From assembly GCA_029258695.1 (NCBI GenBank), contig JARIBR010000056.1, positions 1-17,255 of the forward strand: a stretch of DNA of 17,255 bases. The letters run 5' to 3'. This DNA is from Quadrisphaera sp. (GTDB lineage: Bacteria > Actinomycetota > Actinomycetes > Actinomycetales > Quadrisphaeraceae). The notes under the pieces are model-generated. The model searched no databases. It was not told where the DNA came from and worked only from the letters and a program-made list of their open reading frames with translations. Both the position numbers and the translations under genes were made by a program. Below are positions 1-7,015 of this stretch, piece after piece. How positions within the stretch are numbered: the stretch's first letter is position 1; every line of letters begins with the position of its first letter.

Positions 1-39
1 CACCGCGGCGGACCGACGCGTCCGGCGGCCCGCGCTCGA

Positions 40-1293
40 TCACAGGAGGGGGCGCAGCGGCACGAGGACCGTCTCGGCGAAACGGGCGGCAGCGTGGCGC
101 TTGACCCACTCCCGCAGGTCCAGCCGGCTGGAGTTGTCGCTGTCGGTGGCGAAGATCGCCTCCATGTCCGCGGCGAAGCCCTCGTCCTGGATCGCCACCC
201 CGGTCTCGTAGTTGAAGCTCAGGGACAACCGGTCGATGTTGGCGGTCCCCACGAACGACCAGTGCCCGTCGACGGTGATCGTCTTGGCGTGGATCATCGC
301 GTTCTTGTAGCGCAGCACGGTGATGTCCTCCGCCAGCAGGGTGGTGTAGAACCCCCGGGACAACCAGTCGGCCAGCAGGTGGTTCGACTCCTCGGGGACG
401 ATCACCCGCACGTCCACCCCCCGCCTCGACGCCTCGATCAGCGCGTCGAGGATGCGCTCGTCGGGGATGAAGTAGGCGGTGGTGAGGTAGATGTGGTGCT
501 GCGCGCGGTAGATCGCGTCCAGGTAGATGCTCCGGATGGGGTAGACGAGGTCCGCGGGGATGTTGTTGAGCGCCCGCACCGGCGAGATCCACGACACCGG
601 GTTCGTCGGTGAGAGCTTCGGGGCGTCGGAGACGAGCTGGTTCCACACCCGGGAGAAGGAGTGCGCCAGCTCGTAGACCGCCGGACCGACGAGGCGCACG
701 TGCGTGTCGCGCCACTCGGTCGCGTAGAGGGACCCGATGTTGTACCCGCCGACGAAGCCGGTCTCGCCGTCGACGACGAGGATCTTGCGGTGGGTCAGGC
801 CGGTGGCGTGCACCGGGCCCGCGAGGAACCCCGGCCCCACCGCCGGGAAGCGGACGACGTGCACGTCGGGGTGGAAGTCGTAGAAGTCGGAGGAGACCAC
901 GAGGTTGCCGAAGTGGTCGTAGACCACGTACACCTCGACGCCGCGATCGGCGGCGTCGTTGAGCGCGTCGCGGAACGCGCGGCCGACCTCGTCGTCCTTC
1001 CAGATGAACGTCTCGAACAGGATCCGCTGCTCCGCCTCGCGGATCGCGGTGAGCATGGCCTCGTAGAGCGCCTCACCGTCGGTGTAGGTGGTGGTGGCGG
1101 TCTTGGCGACCACGCCCTCGAACGTCCCGGGCCGGGGGAAGCCGGAGCGCTTCACCCGACCCTTCTTCTTGACCGCGTCGGCGGTCACCAGCGCGGCGAC
1201 CACCACCGACTGCACGCCGACGAGCCCGATCCCCCCGTACGCCGCCAACCGGCGCAGCGACAGCGTTCTCCGGCGGGTCGAGAGCTCAGCCAT
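40..1293 (-). CDS. Cardiolipin synthase-like phospholipase D family protein
   Basis: A 417-residue protein with the two HKD motifs that define the phospholipase D superfamily: H168-R-K170 with D175, followed by a GGYNIG stretch, and H335-A-K337 with D342, followed by GTANID. One hydrophobic segment at about residues 17-38 would anchor it in the membrane with the catalytic part attached. In the bacterial Cls family two such motifs join phosphatidylglycerol (or PG and PE) into cardiolipin. Length and motif spacing fit that family, but other transphosphatidylases look alike, so the substrate is not certain. The ATG at 1293 has no clear Shine-Dalgarno sequence. The preceding gene ends 21 bp upstream, so co-transcription with the polysaccharide genes is likely. 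The stop codon lies at 40-42. Confidence 0.85.
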   Translation of the reverse strand: MAELSTRRRTLSLRRLAAYGGIGLVGVQSVVVAALVTADAVKKKGRVKRSGFPRPGTFEGVVAKTATTTYTDGEALYEAMLTAIREAEQRILFETFIWKDDEVGRAFRDALNDAADRGVEVYVVYDHFGNLVVSSDFYDFHPDVHVVRFPAVGPGFLAGPVHATGLTHRKILVVDGETGFVGGYNIGSLYATEWRDTHVRLVGPAVYELAHSFSRVWNQLVSDAPKLSPTNPVSWISPVRALNNIPADLVYPIRSIYLDAIYRAQHHIYLTTAYFIPDERILDALIEASRRGVDVRVIVPEESNHLLADWLSRGFYTTLLAEDITVLRYKNAMIHAKTITVDGHWSFVGTANIDRLSLSFNYETGVAIQDEGFAADMEAIFATDSDNSSRLDLREWVKRHAAARFAETVLVPLRPLL

Positions 1294-1314
1294 TTCGTGA
1301 GGGTAACGCCCGCG

Positions 1315-2625
1315 TCACCGCACCGGCGTGCGCTGCCCGACGCCGACGTGCTCGGCCGTGCTGGCGTCGAGCCCGGTGGCCATCCGCTGCTCGGGGAGGT
1401 GGACCACGGTGGCCGCGAGCACGTCGCCGGGACCCGGTTCCGCCGGCCCGACGAGCGCTGGCACCGGGGCCGGCCCGCCACGCCGGCTGCGGTAGATGAC
1501 GTGCCGGCTCACGACGTACCGCAGACCGAAGCCCAGCCCGAGGAGCACGGCCTGCGCGGGGAGCTCGGGGGCGCCGGCCAGCGAGACCAGGGCGACCAGC
1601 ACCCCGGTGCGCACGACGAGCTCGAGGTTGTTGACGCCCAGCCACTCGAGGAGGCGACGGTGACGCGCCACCGGGCTCGTGGCCACCATGCTGGCGAACA
1701 CCGTGCGCTCGGCGAGGAGGAAGTTGCCCACGATGGTCGCCTCCGCCGCGACGATCGAGGCCAGCACGTAGTGGACGTCGAGCGCCATGAGCCCCGCCAT
1801 GATGGCCAGGTTCGCCAGCGCCCCGAGGGCGCCGACCGCCCCGAAGCCGACCACCCGCGCCGCGTCCCAGCGCTCCCAGCGCAGGCGCGCCAGCTGGCCG
1901 AGGTACTCCAGGCCCCGCGCGGCGCTGGCCTTGGAGTCACCGGCGTGGCGCTCTCCGAACACCAGCGGCACCTCGACGACGCGCAGCGGGTGGGTCGCGA
2001 GGATCTCCAGGAGGACCTTGAAGCCCTTGGCGCGTACCGCGCCGGGGTCCACGGTGGTGGCGTCGAGGGCGAAGAACCCGGTCATGGGGTCGGTGCACGC
2101 CCGCAGACGGCGCGGGAAGCACGCCCGCGCCAACCACCCGCTGCTGCGGGAGACCACGGTGCGCCACGGGCCGTCCAGCCCTCCGCTCGAGCCACCGGGC
2201 ACGTAGCGGCTCGCGACGACGACGTCCGCCTCTCCCCCGACGGCGCCGGCCATCGCGGGCACCATCTCCGGGGGGTGCTGCAGGTCGGCGTCCATGACCA
2301 CCACGACGTCGCCGCGCGCCTGGCTCAGCCCGAGGGCGACCGCGCCGGAGAGGCCGCCGACCGCCACGTCGCGGTGGATCACCCGGACGTCCACGGCGCT
2401 GGTGGTCGCGGCCGCCGCCGTGACGGCGGCGGGGGTGTCGTCCCGGCTGTCGTCGACGTACAGCACCTCGGGACGCTCCGCGGTCGGTGCGGGGCCGGCG
2501 GCGCCATCAGGGTCACCGGCGAACGCGGCATCGAGCCGGCTCACCATCTCGGCGACGTTCGCCGACTCGTTGAAGGACGGGATGACCACCGTCACGGACC
2601 GGGGAGCGGTCAGGGTCTCGACCAT
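1315..2625 (-). CDS. GT2 polyprenyl-phosphate glycosyltransferase fused to GtrA membrane domain
   Basis: A 436-residue two-domain protein. Residues 10-230 are a GT-A fold GT2 of the dolichol-phosphate mannose synthase type: VVIPSFNE (13-20), a VDD nucleotide-binding turn (57-59), the metal-binding DADLQHPPE (112-120) and SRYVPGG (139-145). Residues 255-380 form a four-helix GtrA-type domain, followed by a roughly 55-residue basic/proline tail. The family transfers a sugar from a nucleotide onto polyprenyl phosphate; GtrA domains are thought to help flip such lipid-sugars. The ATG overlaps the preceding stop as TGATG and has a GAGGAAGG ribosome site, which favours this start over longer upstream extensions. 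Its upstream neighbour is a GT39-like enzyme of the kind that uses such donors (inference). The sugar is unknown. Confidence 0.88.
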   Translation of the reverse strand: MVETLTAPRSVTVVIPSFNESANVAEMVSRLDAAFAGDPDGAAGPAPTAERPEVLYVDDSRDDTPAAVTAAAATTSAVDVRVIHRDVAVGGLSGAVALGLSQARGDVVVVMDADLQHPPEMVPAMAGAVGGEADVVVASRYVPGGSSGGLDGPWRTVVSRSSGWLARACFPRRLRACTDPMTGFFALDATTVDPGAVRAKGFKVLLEILATHPLRVVEVPLVFGERHAGDSKASAARGLEYLGQLARLRWERWDAARVVGFGAVGALGALANLAIMAGLMALDVHYVLASIVAAEATIVGNFLLAERTVFASMVATSPVARHRRLLEWLGVNNLELVVRTGVLVALVSLAGAPELPAQAVLLGLGFGLRYVVSRHVIYRSRRGGPAPVPALVGPAEPGPGDVLAATVVHLPEQRMATGLDASTAEHVGVGQRTPVR

Positions 2626-4232
2626 CAGGAGTCCTTCCTCACGCGCAGGATCTCGAGGCGGTGCTCGCCGCTCCCGATGCGCTCGACCAGCTCGGTGTGG
2701 GACATCAGCTCCTCCATGCGGTCCGCACCCTCGAGGGTGGAGCGGAGGCTGTCGCTGGAGACGACGTAGTCGACGTCGCGCCAGCCGTCGATCCCGTGCT
2801 TCTCCGCCGCGACCGGGTCGAGCTGGTACTTGGGGAACCAGATCGGCCCGCTCCAGCCGTCGTCGTCGCGGCCCGCGGCGACGAGCTCGTTCCAGATGAC
2901 GTCGTCGGTGACGATCACCGAGTCCTGGGGGATCGTCCGGGCGATCTCGTCCACCGCCTCGTGGTAGGCGACGTTGTGGTTCCTCGTCAGCGCTGCACGC
3001 CACTGCGGCGTCCACGGGCCGGCGAGCCAGGTGGCGGCGACGACCACGAGGAGCACCCCGGCGAGCACCCGCACGGCCGGGATCCTGAGACGGGCGAGCG
3101 CGGCGTCCACCACGCCGGCGAGGGCGAGGGCGCAGAAGGGGAGCAGGCCGATGACGAACATCAGCGGGAGGTAACCGCTGGGGCGGATCGCCACGACGAC
3201 CATGACGACGGCGATGAGGCCGAGAGGCCGCAACCGGGCCGAGAGGAGCGTGAGCACGCACGCGGCCACGCCGGCCACGAGGAGGATCGGGTCCACCGCC
3301 AGCCATCCCGTGAGCGTCACGTGGGCATCGGTACCGGGCGTGAACATCCAGCCGCTGCCCTCCCGCGAGCTGAGCTGCCAGACGATCCCCTCCAGCAGGC
3401 TCACGTGGCCCTCCCCGGGCAGCAGCTCGCTGCGGTTGATCGCCAGCAGCGGGTACAGCAGGCCCGTCATGACGAAGCTCAGGGCGAAGCCGGCGAGGGA
3501 GAAGACGCGGTTGCTGGGGTGGACAGAGCGCAGCAGCGCGAGCACCACGCCGGGCAGCGCGAGGACGTAGGTCTCCTTCGTGAGGACCGCCACGGCGAAG
3601 GCGACCCCGGCGAGGAGGTGCAGGAACATGTCCTGCCGGCGGTTCAGGGCCAGCCACAGCGCCGCCAGCAGCCACGGCGTCCCGACGTTGTCGAGGTAGA
3701 ACTGGCCGGACAGCTGCGCGGCCAGCGGGGAGAGCCCCCAGAGCAGCGTCGCGACGAGCGAGGCGCCCCGGCTCAGGCGCAGGGACCTCCCGACGGCGTA
3801 GATCATGCCGGCGGTGGCGGCGGCGAAGACGACCATGATGGCGCGCGCGGCCACGGCGGGCGACCAGGGGTTGCCGAGGAGGTCGACGAGCCCGACGAAG
3901 GGCGCCAGCTGGACCCAGCCCACGGGCGGGTGGTCGTACCAGTAGGTGTAGGGCGACAGGCGGCCGTCGGTGATGAACGAGAGCGCCTGGGAGTAGTACG
4001 TGCCCTCGTCGGCCGTGAAGCGCGTGCCCTCGAGGCTGAGCGCGTGGAGGACGGCGATGACGGCGATCGCGGCGAGGACGTGCCCGTGGGCCAGCGCCCA
4101 GCGCGCGGCGCTGCGGCGCGGGGCAGCGGTCTCGGGCGTCCGCTGGCGAGGCCCTCGAGCCGGGGCCGTCGGGGAGGTGGTCGTCCCGCCGACGACATCC
4201 GTCTCGTCGGTGGGGTGGGTCAGGACGCTCAT
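2625..4232 (-). CDS. GT39/ArnT-like polytopic membrane glycosyltransferase (GT-C fold)
   Basis: A 535-residue protein with a basic 45-residue cytoplasmic N-terminus, then about ten to eleven hydrophobic segments. The first extracytoplasmic loop carries an acidic pair D75-E76 in TADEGTYY, and Y99-D-H-P-P103 follows. This arrangement is typical of the protein mannosyltransferase/ArnT family, where the acidic residue in loop 1 is catalytic. Such enzymes take a sugar from a polyprenyl-phosphate donor and transfer it to an acceptor outside the membrane. The C-terminal roughly 120 residues are soluble and likely extracytoplasmic. The ATG overlaps the upstream stop as ATGA and its own stop overlaps the downstream GT2-GtrA start, so the three genes are probably translationally coupled. 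Acceptor and sugar cannot be read from the sequence. Confidence 0.83.
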   Translation of the reverse strand: MSVLTHPTDETDVVGGTTTSPTAPARGPRQRTPETAAPRRSAARWALAHGHVLAAIAVIAVLHALSLEGTRFTADEGTYYSQALSFITDGRLSPYTYWYDHPPVGWVQLAPFVGLVDLLGNPWSPAVAARAIMVVFAAATAGMIYAVGRSLRLSRGASLVATLLWGLSPLAAQLSGQFYLDNVGTPWLLAALWLALNRRQDMFLHLLAGVAFAVAVLTKETYVLALPGVVLALLRSVHPSNRVFSLAGFALSFVMTGLLYPLLAINRSELLPGEGHVSLLEGIVWQLSSREGSGWMFTPGTDAHVTLTGWLAVDPILLVAGVAACVLTLLSARLRPLGLIAVVMVVVAIRPSGYLPLMFVIGLLPFCALALAGVVDAALARLRIPAVRVLAGVLLVVVAATWLAGPWTPQWRAALTRNHNVAYHEAVDEIARTIPQDSVIVTDDVIWNELVAAGRDDDGWSGPIWFPKYQLDPVAAEKHGIDGWRDVDYVVSSDSLRSTLEGADRMEELMSHTELVERIGSGEHRLEILRVRKDS

Positions 4233-5530
4233 GCGCTGGTGCTCCGGGCGGGCTCGGCGGCGGTCAGGTCGATGAGGCGCTCCTGGTCGCCGAGCTCGAG
4301 GTGCTCGCCGCTGTGGTCGGTCTTCGCCCAGGAGAAGTCACCGCGGACGTACTTGACGACCGCGGTGATCGCGGCGGTGGCGAGCAGCACCTGGTAGAGC
4401 GGGGTGGTGACGACCAGGCGCAGGTAGTCGCGCGCGGTGATCCGAAAGCGCATGTGCTCGCCGAACTCGCGGAGCAGGACCAGCTCGAAGGCGACGGAGA
4501 TCAGGGCCACCATGAGGGGCACGTAGGTGAGGAGCGCGACGCCGCTGGGGACGCTGGCGACCACGGCGGTGAGGATGCCGAGCGGCAGCGCGAGCCCGGT
4601 GAAGGCCATGGCGTGCTGCTGGACCAGCGTCCACCAGGCGGTCGTCCGCTGCCTGAGCGTCGGCAGGCGCTTCCACTCCCCCTTGGCGAGCACCTGCATG
4701 AAACCCAGCGCCCAGCGGGTGCGCTGCTTGAGGAAGGCGGGGACCGTGACCGGCGCCTCCTCGAGGGTGACCAGCGCCGGGTCGTAGGCGCAGACCACCT
4801 TCTTGGAGAGCACCGACAGGCGCACCCCGATCTCGCAGTCCTCGGCGAGGCAGTCCGGGTCCCACCCGCCGACCTGCTCGAGGAGGTGCCGCCAGATGAA
4901 GACGGTGTTCCCACCCAGCGGGATGAACCCCGCGTCGGCGTGGCCGTGCAGGCGTGAGCGGAAATACACCCGGTATTCCAAGCAATTGCGGAGCGTGAAC
5001 CAGCGCGACCGGTAGTTCACGAGGTGCACGGCGCCCTGCACGACGTCGGCGTCACGGGCGCGGAACGTCGTGTCGACGTGGGAGAGCAGGCCGGGAGCGG
5101 TGAGCGACTCGGCGTCGATGATGCCGACGACGTCACCGCGGCACATCGCCAGCGCGGTGTTCAGCTGGCGCGGCTTGTTCTTCACCGGGGCCGTGCTCAC
5201 GGACACCCGCACCTGCCCGGGGTGCGCGGCCGCCAGCGCGTGCGCGTGCCCGACGGTCTCCTCGTCGTCGTCCCCGACGGAGATGACGACCTCGACGTCG
5301 GGGTGGGTCTGCCCCAGCAGGCGGCCGACGGTCGAGGCCATGACCTCGTACCGCTCGTCGCGGCAGGGCACGATGATGGAGAAGGAGAGGCTGGCGGGCT
5401 GCACCGGAGGGAAGGCGGTGCGCTCGAGCGCCTCCGGCGTGCGCCAGGCGTGCATCATCCACCACAGCGTGATCGTCGAGATGGCCGTGAGGACGATCGA
5501 CATGAGGATGAGGAGGACGGACACCAGCAC
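4229..5530 (-). CDS. Processive GT2 synthase-like glycosyltransferase (hyaluronan/cellulose-synthase type)
   Basis: A 433-residue membrane GT2. There is one N-terminal membrane helix (about 3-27), then a GT-A domain with SIIVPCRDER (51-60), KNKPRQLN (117-124), the DxD-like D139-A-E141, GGN (206-208), the catalytic-base region AED (229-231) and QRTRW (269-273). Three or four C-terminal helices follow, with a terminal W-x-K-T motif near 401-404. The ED plus Q/RxxRW set is characteristic of inverting, processive GT2 synthases such as hyaluronan, chitin and cellulose synthases and PgaC; some single-transfer enzymes share it. The protein would polymerise and export a chain at the membrane, polymer unknown. 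The start is GTG at 5530 without a strong ribosome site; an ATG at 5503 is an alternative. It is the first gene of the leftward operon. Confidence 0.82.
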   Translation of the reverse strand: MLVSVLLILMSIVLTAISTITLWWMMHAWRTPEALERTAFPPVQPASLSFSIIVPCRDERYEVMASTVGRLLGQTHPDVEVVISVGDDDEETVGHAHALAAAHPGQVRVSVSTAPVKNKPRQLNTALAMCRGDVVGIIDAESLTAPGLLSHVDTTFRARDADVVQGAVHLVNYRSRWFTLRNCLEYRVYFRSRLHGHADAGFIPLGGNTVFIWRHLLEQVGGWDPDCLAEDCEIGVRLSVLSKKVVCAYDPALVTLEEAPVTVPAFLKQRTRWALGFMQVLAKGEWKRLPTLRQRTTAWWTLVQQHAMAFTGLALPLGILTAVVASVPSGVALLTYVPLMVALISVAFELVLLREFGEHMRFRITARDYLRLVVTTPLYQVLLATAAITAVVKYVRGDFSWAKTDHSGEHLELGDQERLIDLTAAEPARSTSA

Positions 5531-5674
5531 GAGATGCTGCTCGCTTTCGGTCGAGGGCCCCTACCGTGCAGCGAGGCGGCGCGATGCTACGCACGAGATG
5601 AGCCGCGTGGGAAATCCGCACGTCAATGTGTCGCAATTTCTGACTTTGAGTTGTCTATTTATTACGGAGAGCCA
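5531..5674. promoter_or_regulatory. Divergent intergenic region, right half AT-rich
   Basis: This 144-bp gap separates the leftward synthase operon from the rightward hydrolase genes. Positions 5611-5680 contain only 28 G/C of 70 bases (40 %), in sharp contrast to the surrounding DNA, as expected for a promoter region. Leftward, a TTGACG-like -35 (complement of 5621-5626) is followed after 17 bp by GCTCAT (complement of 5598-5603), a weak -10. Rightward, TATTTA at 5656-5661 could be a -10 element but has no good -35 at standard spacing and would leave a very short leader. The elements are matches by eye, so individual boxes are tentative. The regulatory role of the region as a whole is likely. 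Confidence 0.5.
5666..5669 (+). promoter_or_regulatory. Ribosome binding site selecting a TTG start
   Basis: GGAG lies 5 nt upstream of an in-frame TTG at 5675-5677. It decides the start of the GH5 gene: the reading frame is open much further upstream, but the earlier in-frame ATG at 5534 would add a stretch with no recognisable features and lacks a ribosome site. A nearby ATG at 5679 is in a different frame. Confidence 0.65.
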
Positions 5675-6910
5675 TTGAATGACCCGAGTGATGTGCCGTC
5701 CGATCCCCGGAGCGACGGTCGACGGGCGATCAGCCGACGCACCGCCCTGGTCACTGCGGCCACCGTCCTCGGGGGAGGCGCGGTGGCGGCCTCGGTGGTC
5801 GTCGCCGTGACCCGCCGCGACGCCCTGACCGACCGCGTGCTCGCCGAGCTGGACACCTGGTCGCGGTGGCTCGAGCGCGAGGGCGCCACCGGCGTGGTCG
5901 GGGAGCTCGGCGTCCCCGTCACCGGCGGTGAGGACGACGTGGCGTCCTGGCTCGAGCTGCTGGATGCCTACTGCGCCCGGCTGCAGGACCGGGGCGTCGG
6001 AGGTACCGCGTGGGCGGCGGGCCGGGCGTGGGGCGCCGACTACCCGCTGGCCGTCTACGTCGAGTCCCGGCCCGGTGGCCCGATCGCCCGCGCCACCGCG
6101 AGCGCCGCGGTGCTCGAGCGCCACCGGGGCTCCCCGGGCGCTGAGCAGGGGGTGTGCCTGGCCGGCTGGGAGTTCTCCGTCTCGGGTGACGGTGGCGCCG
6201 GGGCTCGGGACGGGGCCCACGTCGTGTCCACCCCCGCGGACTTCGCCTACCTGGCCGACCACGGCGTGGGCCTGGTGCGCCTGGCCATGGCCTGGGAGGT
6301 GCTGCAGCCCAGGCTCGACGGCGACCTGGACCCCGGCGCGCTCGAGGCCCTCGGGTCGATGCTCGCCTCCGCCCGGTCCGCGAGGATCGACGTGGTGCTG
6401 GACCTGCACAACTACGGGCGGTACACGACGCCGTCGCAGCAGGTGCGCGTGCTGGGGAACACCGGGGACGACGCCCTCGAGACCGAGCAGCTCACCGACC
6501 TCTGGGTGCGCCTGAGCCGCTGGCTGCGCCGTGAGGAGGAGCGGTCCGCCGCCGTCGTGGGTCTAGGCCTGATGAACGAGCCCCACGACCTCCCCGGGGG
6601 CGCCGCCACCTGGGAGCAGGTCTCCCAGGGCGTCGTGGACGGGCTCCGGTCCGACGGGGAGCGTCGAGCGGTGCACGTGGCGGGGTACCCGTGGTCGGCA
6701 CTGGTCTCGTGGGAGGAGAACCACCCGCGCGCGTGGATCGACGACGAGGCCGGGGCGGTGGTCTACGAGGCGCACCACTACTTCGACACGGCCAGCGCCT
6801 CCGGGTCGCGGAGCGGCACCTACGAGGCGCAGGGCGACCGACCGCTCACCTACGCGGAGGAGGTGGGGGCCGCGAGAGAGGCGATCGGCGATGACCGCGA
6901 CCCGGGGTGA
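5675..6910 (+). CDS. Secreted GH5 glycoside hydrolase with circularly permuted motif order
   Basis: A 411-residue protein read from a TTG start. A Tat-like signal or anchor (S20-R-R-T, hydrophobic 23-46) is followed by what is normally the C-terminal end of a GH5 barrel: GELGVP with E77 as the expected nucleophile, TAWAAG with W113 (strand 8), and the usual closing segment ending AVLERH (145-150). Only then comes the normal beginning: GVCLAGWEF (159-167), R202 (strand 2), DLHNYGRY with H245 (strand 3), LMNEPH with N301 and acid/base E302 (strand 4) and EAHHYF with H367 and Y369 (strand 6). The protein ends about 20 residues after TYAEEV. All eight residues usually invariant in GH5 are present exactly once, but in permuted order. 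GH5 enzymes cleave beta-linked polysaccharides; here it probably acts outside the cell on the locus's polymer (inference). Confidence 0.8.
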   Translation: MNDPSDVPSDPRSDGRRAISRRTALVTAATVLGGGAVAASVVVAVTRRDALTDRVLAELDTWSRWLEREGATGVVGELGVPVTGGEDDVASWLELLDAYCARLQDRGVGGTAWAAGRAWGADYPLAVYVESRPGGPIARATASAAVLERHRGSPGAEQGVCLAGWEFSVSGDGGAGARDGAHVVSTPADFAYLADHGVGLVRLAMAWEVLQPRLDGDLDPGALEALGSMLASARSARIDVVLDLHNYGRYTTPSQQVRVLGNTGDDALETEQLTDLWVRLSRWLRREEERSAAVVGLGLMNEPHDLPGGAATWEQVSQGVVDGLRSDGERRAVHVAGYPWSALVSWEENHPRAWIDDEAGAVVYEAHHYFDTASASGSRSGTYEAQGDRPLTYAEEVGAAREAIGDDRDPG

Positions 6911-6964
6911 CGAGGCGCCACGCACGAGTGGGACCGCCGGCCGTTCGTGGCCGTCGGGCCGGGT

Positions 6965-6988
6965 GATCGCCGGCGCCGAGCGGCGATC
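6965..6988. repeat. Perfect 8-bp inverted repeat between the two hydrolase genes
   Basis: GATCGCCG (6965-6972) and its exact complement CGGCGATC (6981-6988) flank an 8-nt spacer, within the 105-bp gap after the GH5 stop and 27 bp before the ATG of the next gene. It could fold as an RNA hairpin or serve as a dyad operator. There is no T-run after it on either strand, so it does not look like a standard intrinsic terminator. Confidence 0.45.
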
Positions 6989-7015
6989 GGGGCACTTCGG
7001 CGTCGCTGCGACAAA

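Noticed and set aside
661..4397. Long open frames on the plus strand (661-2769 and 2661-4397) opposite the leftward operon
   Set aside because: They lie antisense to genes with clear family motifs; their translations are rich in H, R, G and D without any domain. Long antisense frames are expected at this G+C content.
4955..4995. Patch of AT-ending codons and a GCAATTGC palindrome (4982-4989) inside the GT2 synthase gene as a sign of insertion or a hidden site
   Set aside because: The reading frame and family alignment are continuous through it (RNCLEYRVYFRSR region) and the patch is only about 40 bp, so it is ordinary local variation.
5534..5674. In-frame ATG at 5534 as start of the GH5 gene
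   Set aside because: It would add 47 residues across the AT-rich control region, has no ribosome site and would bury the Tat-like signal; TTG at 5675 has GGAG at proper spacing.
5675..6910. GH5 gene as a pseudogene made of two truncated halves
   Set aside because: All invariant residues occur once in one intact frame with signal and ribosome site, which fits permutation better than decay; read-level checking is still listed as a possible refutation.
6965..6988. Intrinsic terminator after the GH5 gene
   Set aside because: The hairpin has no following T-run and lies well past the stop, close to the next start; kept only as an inverted repeat.
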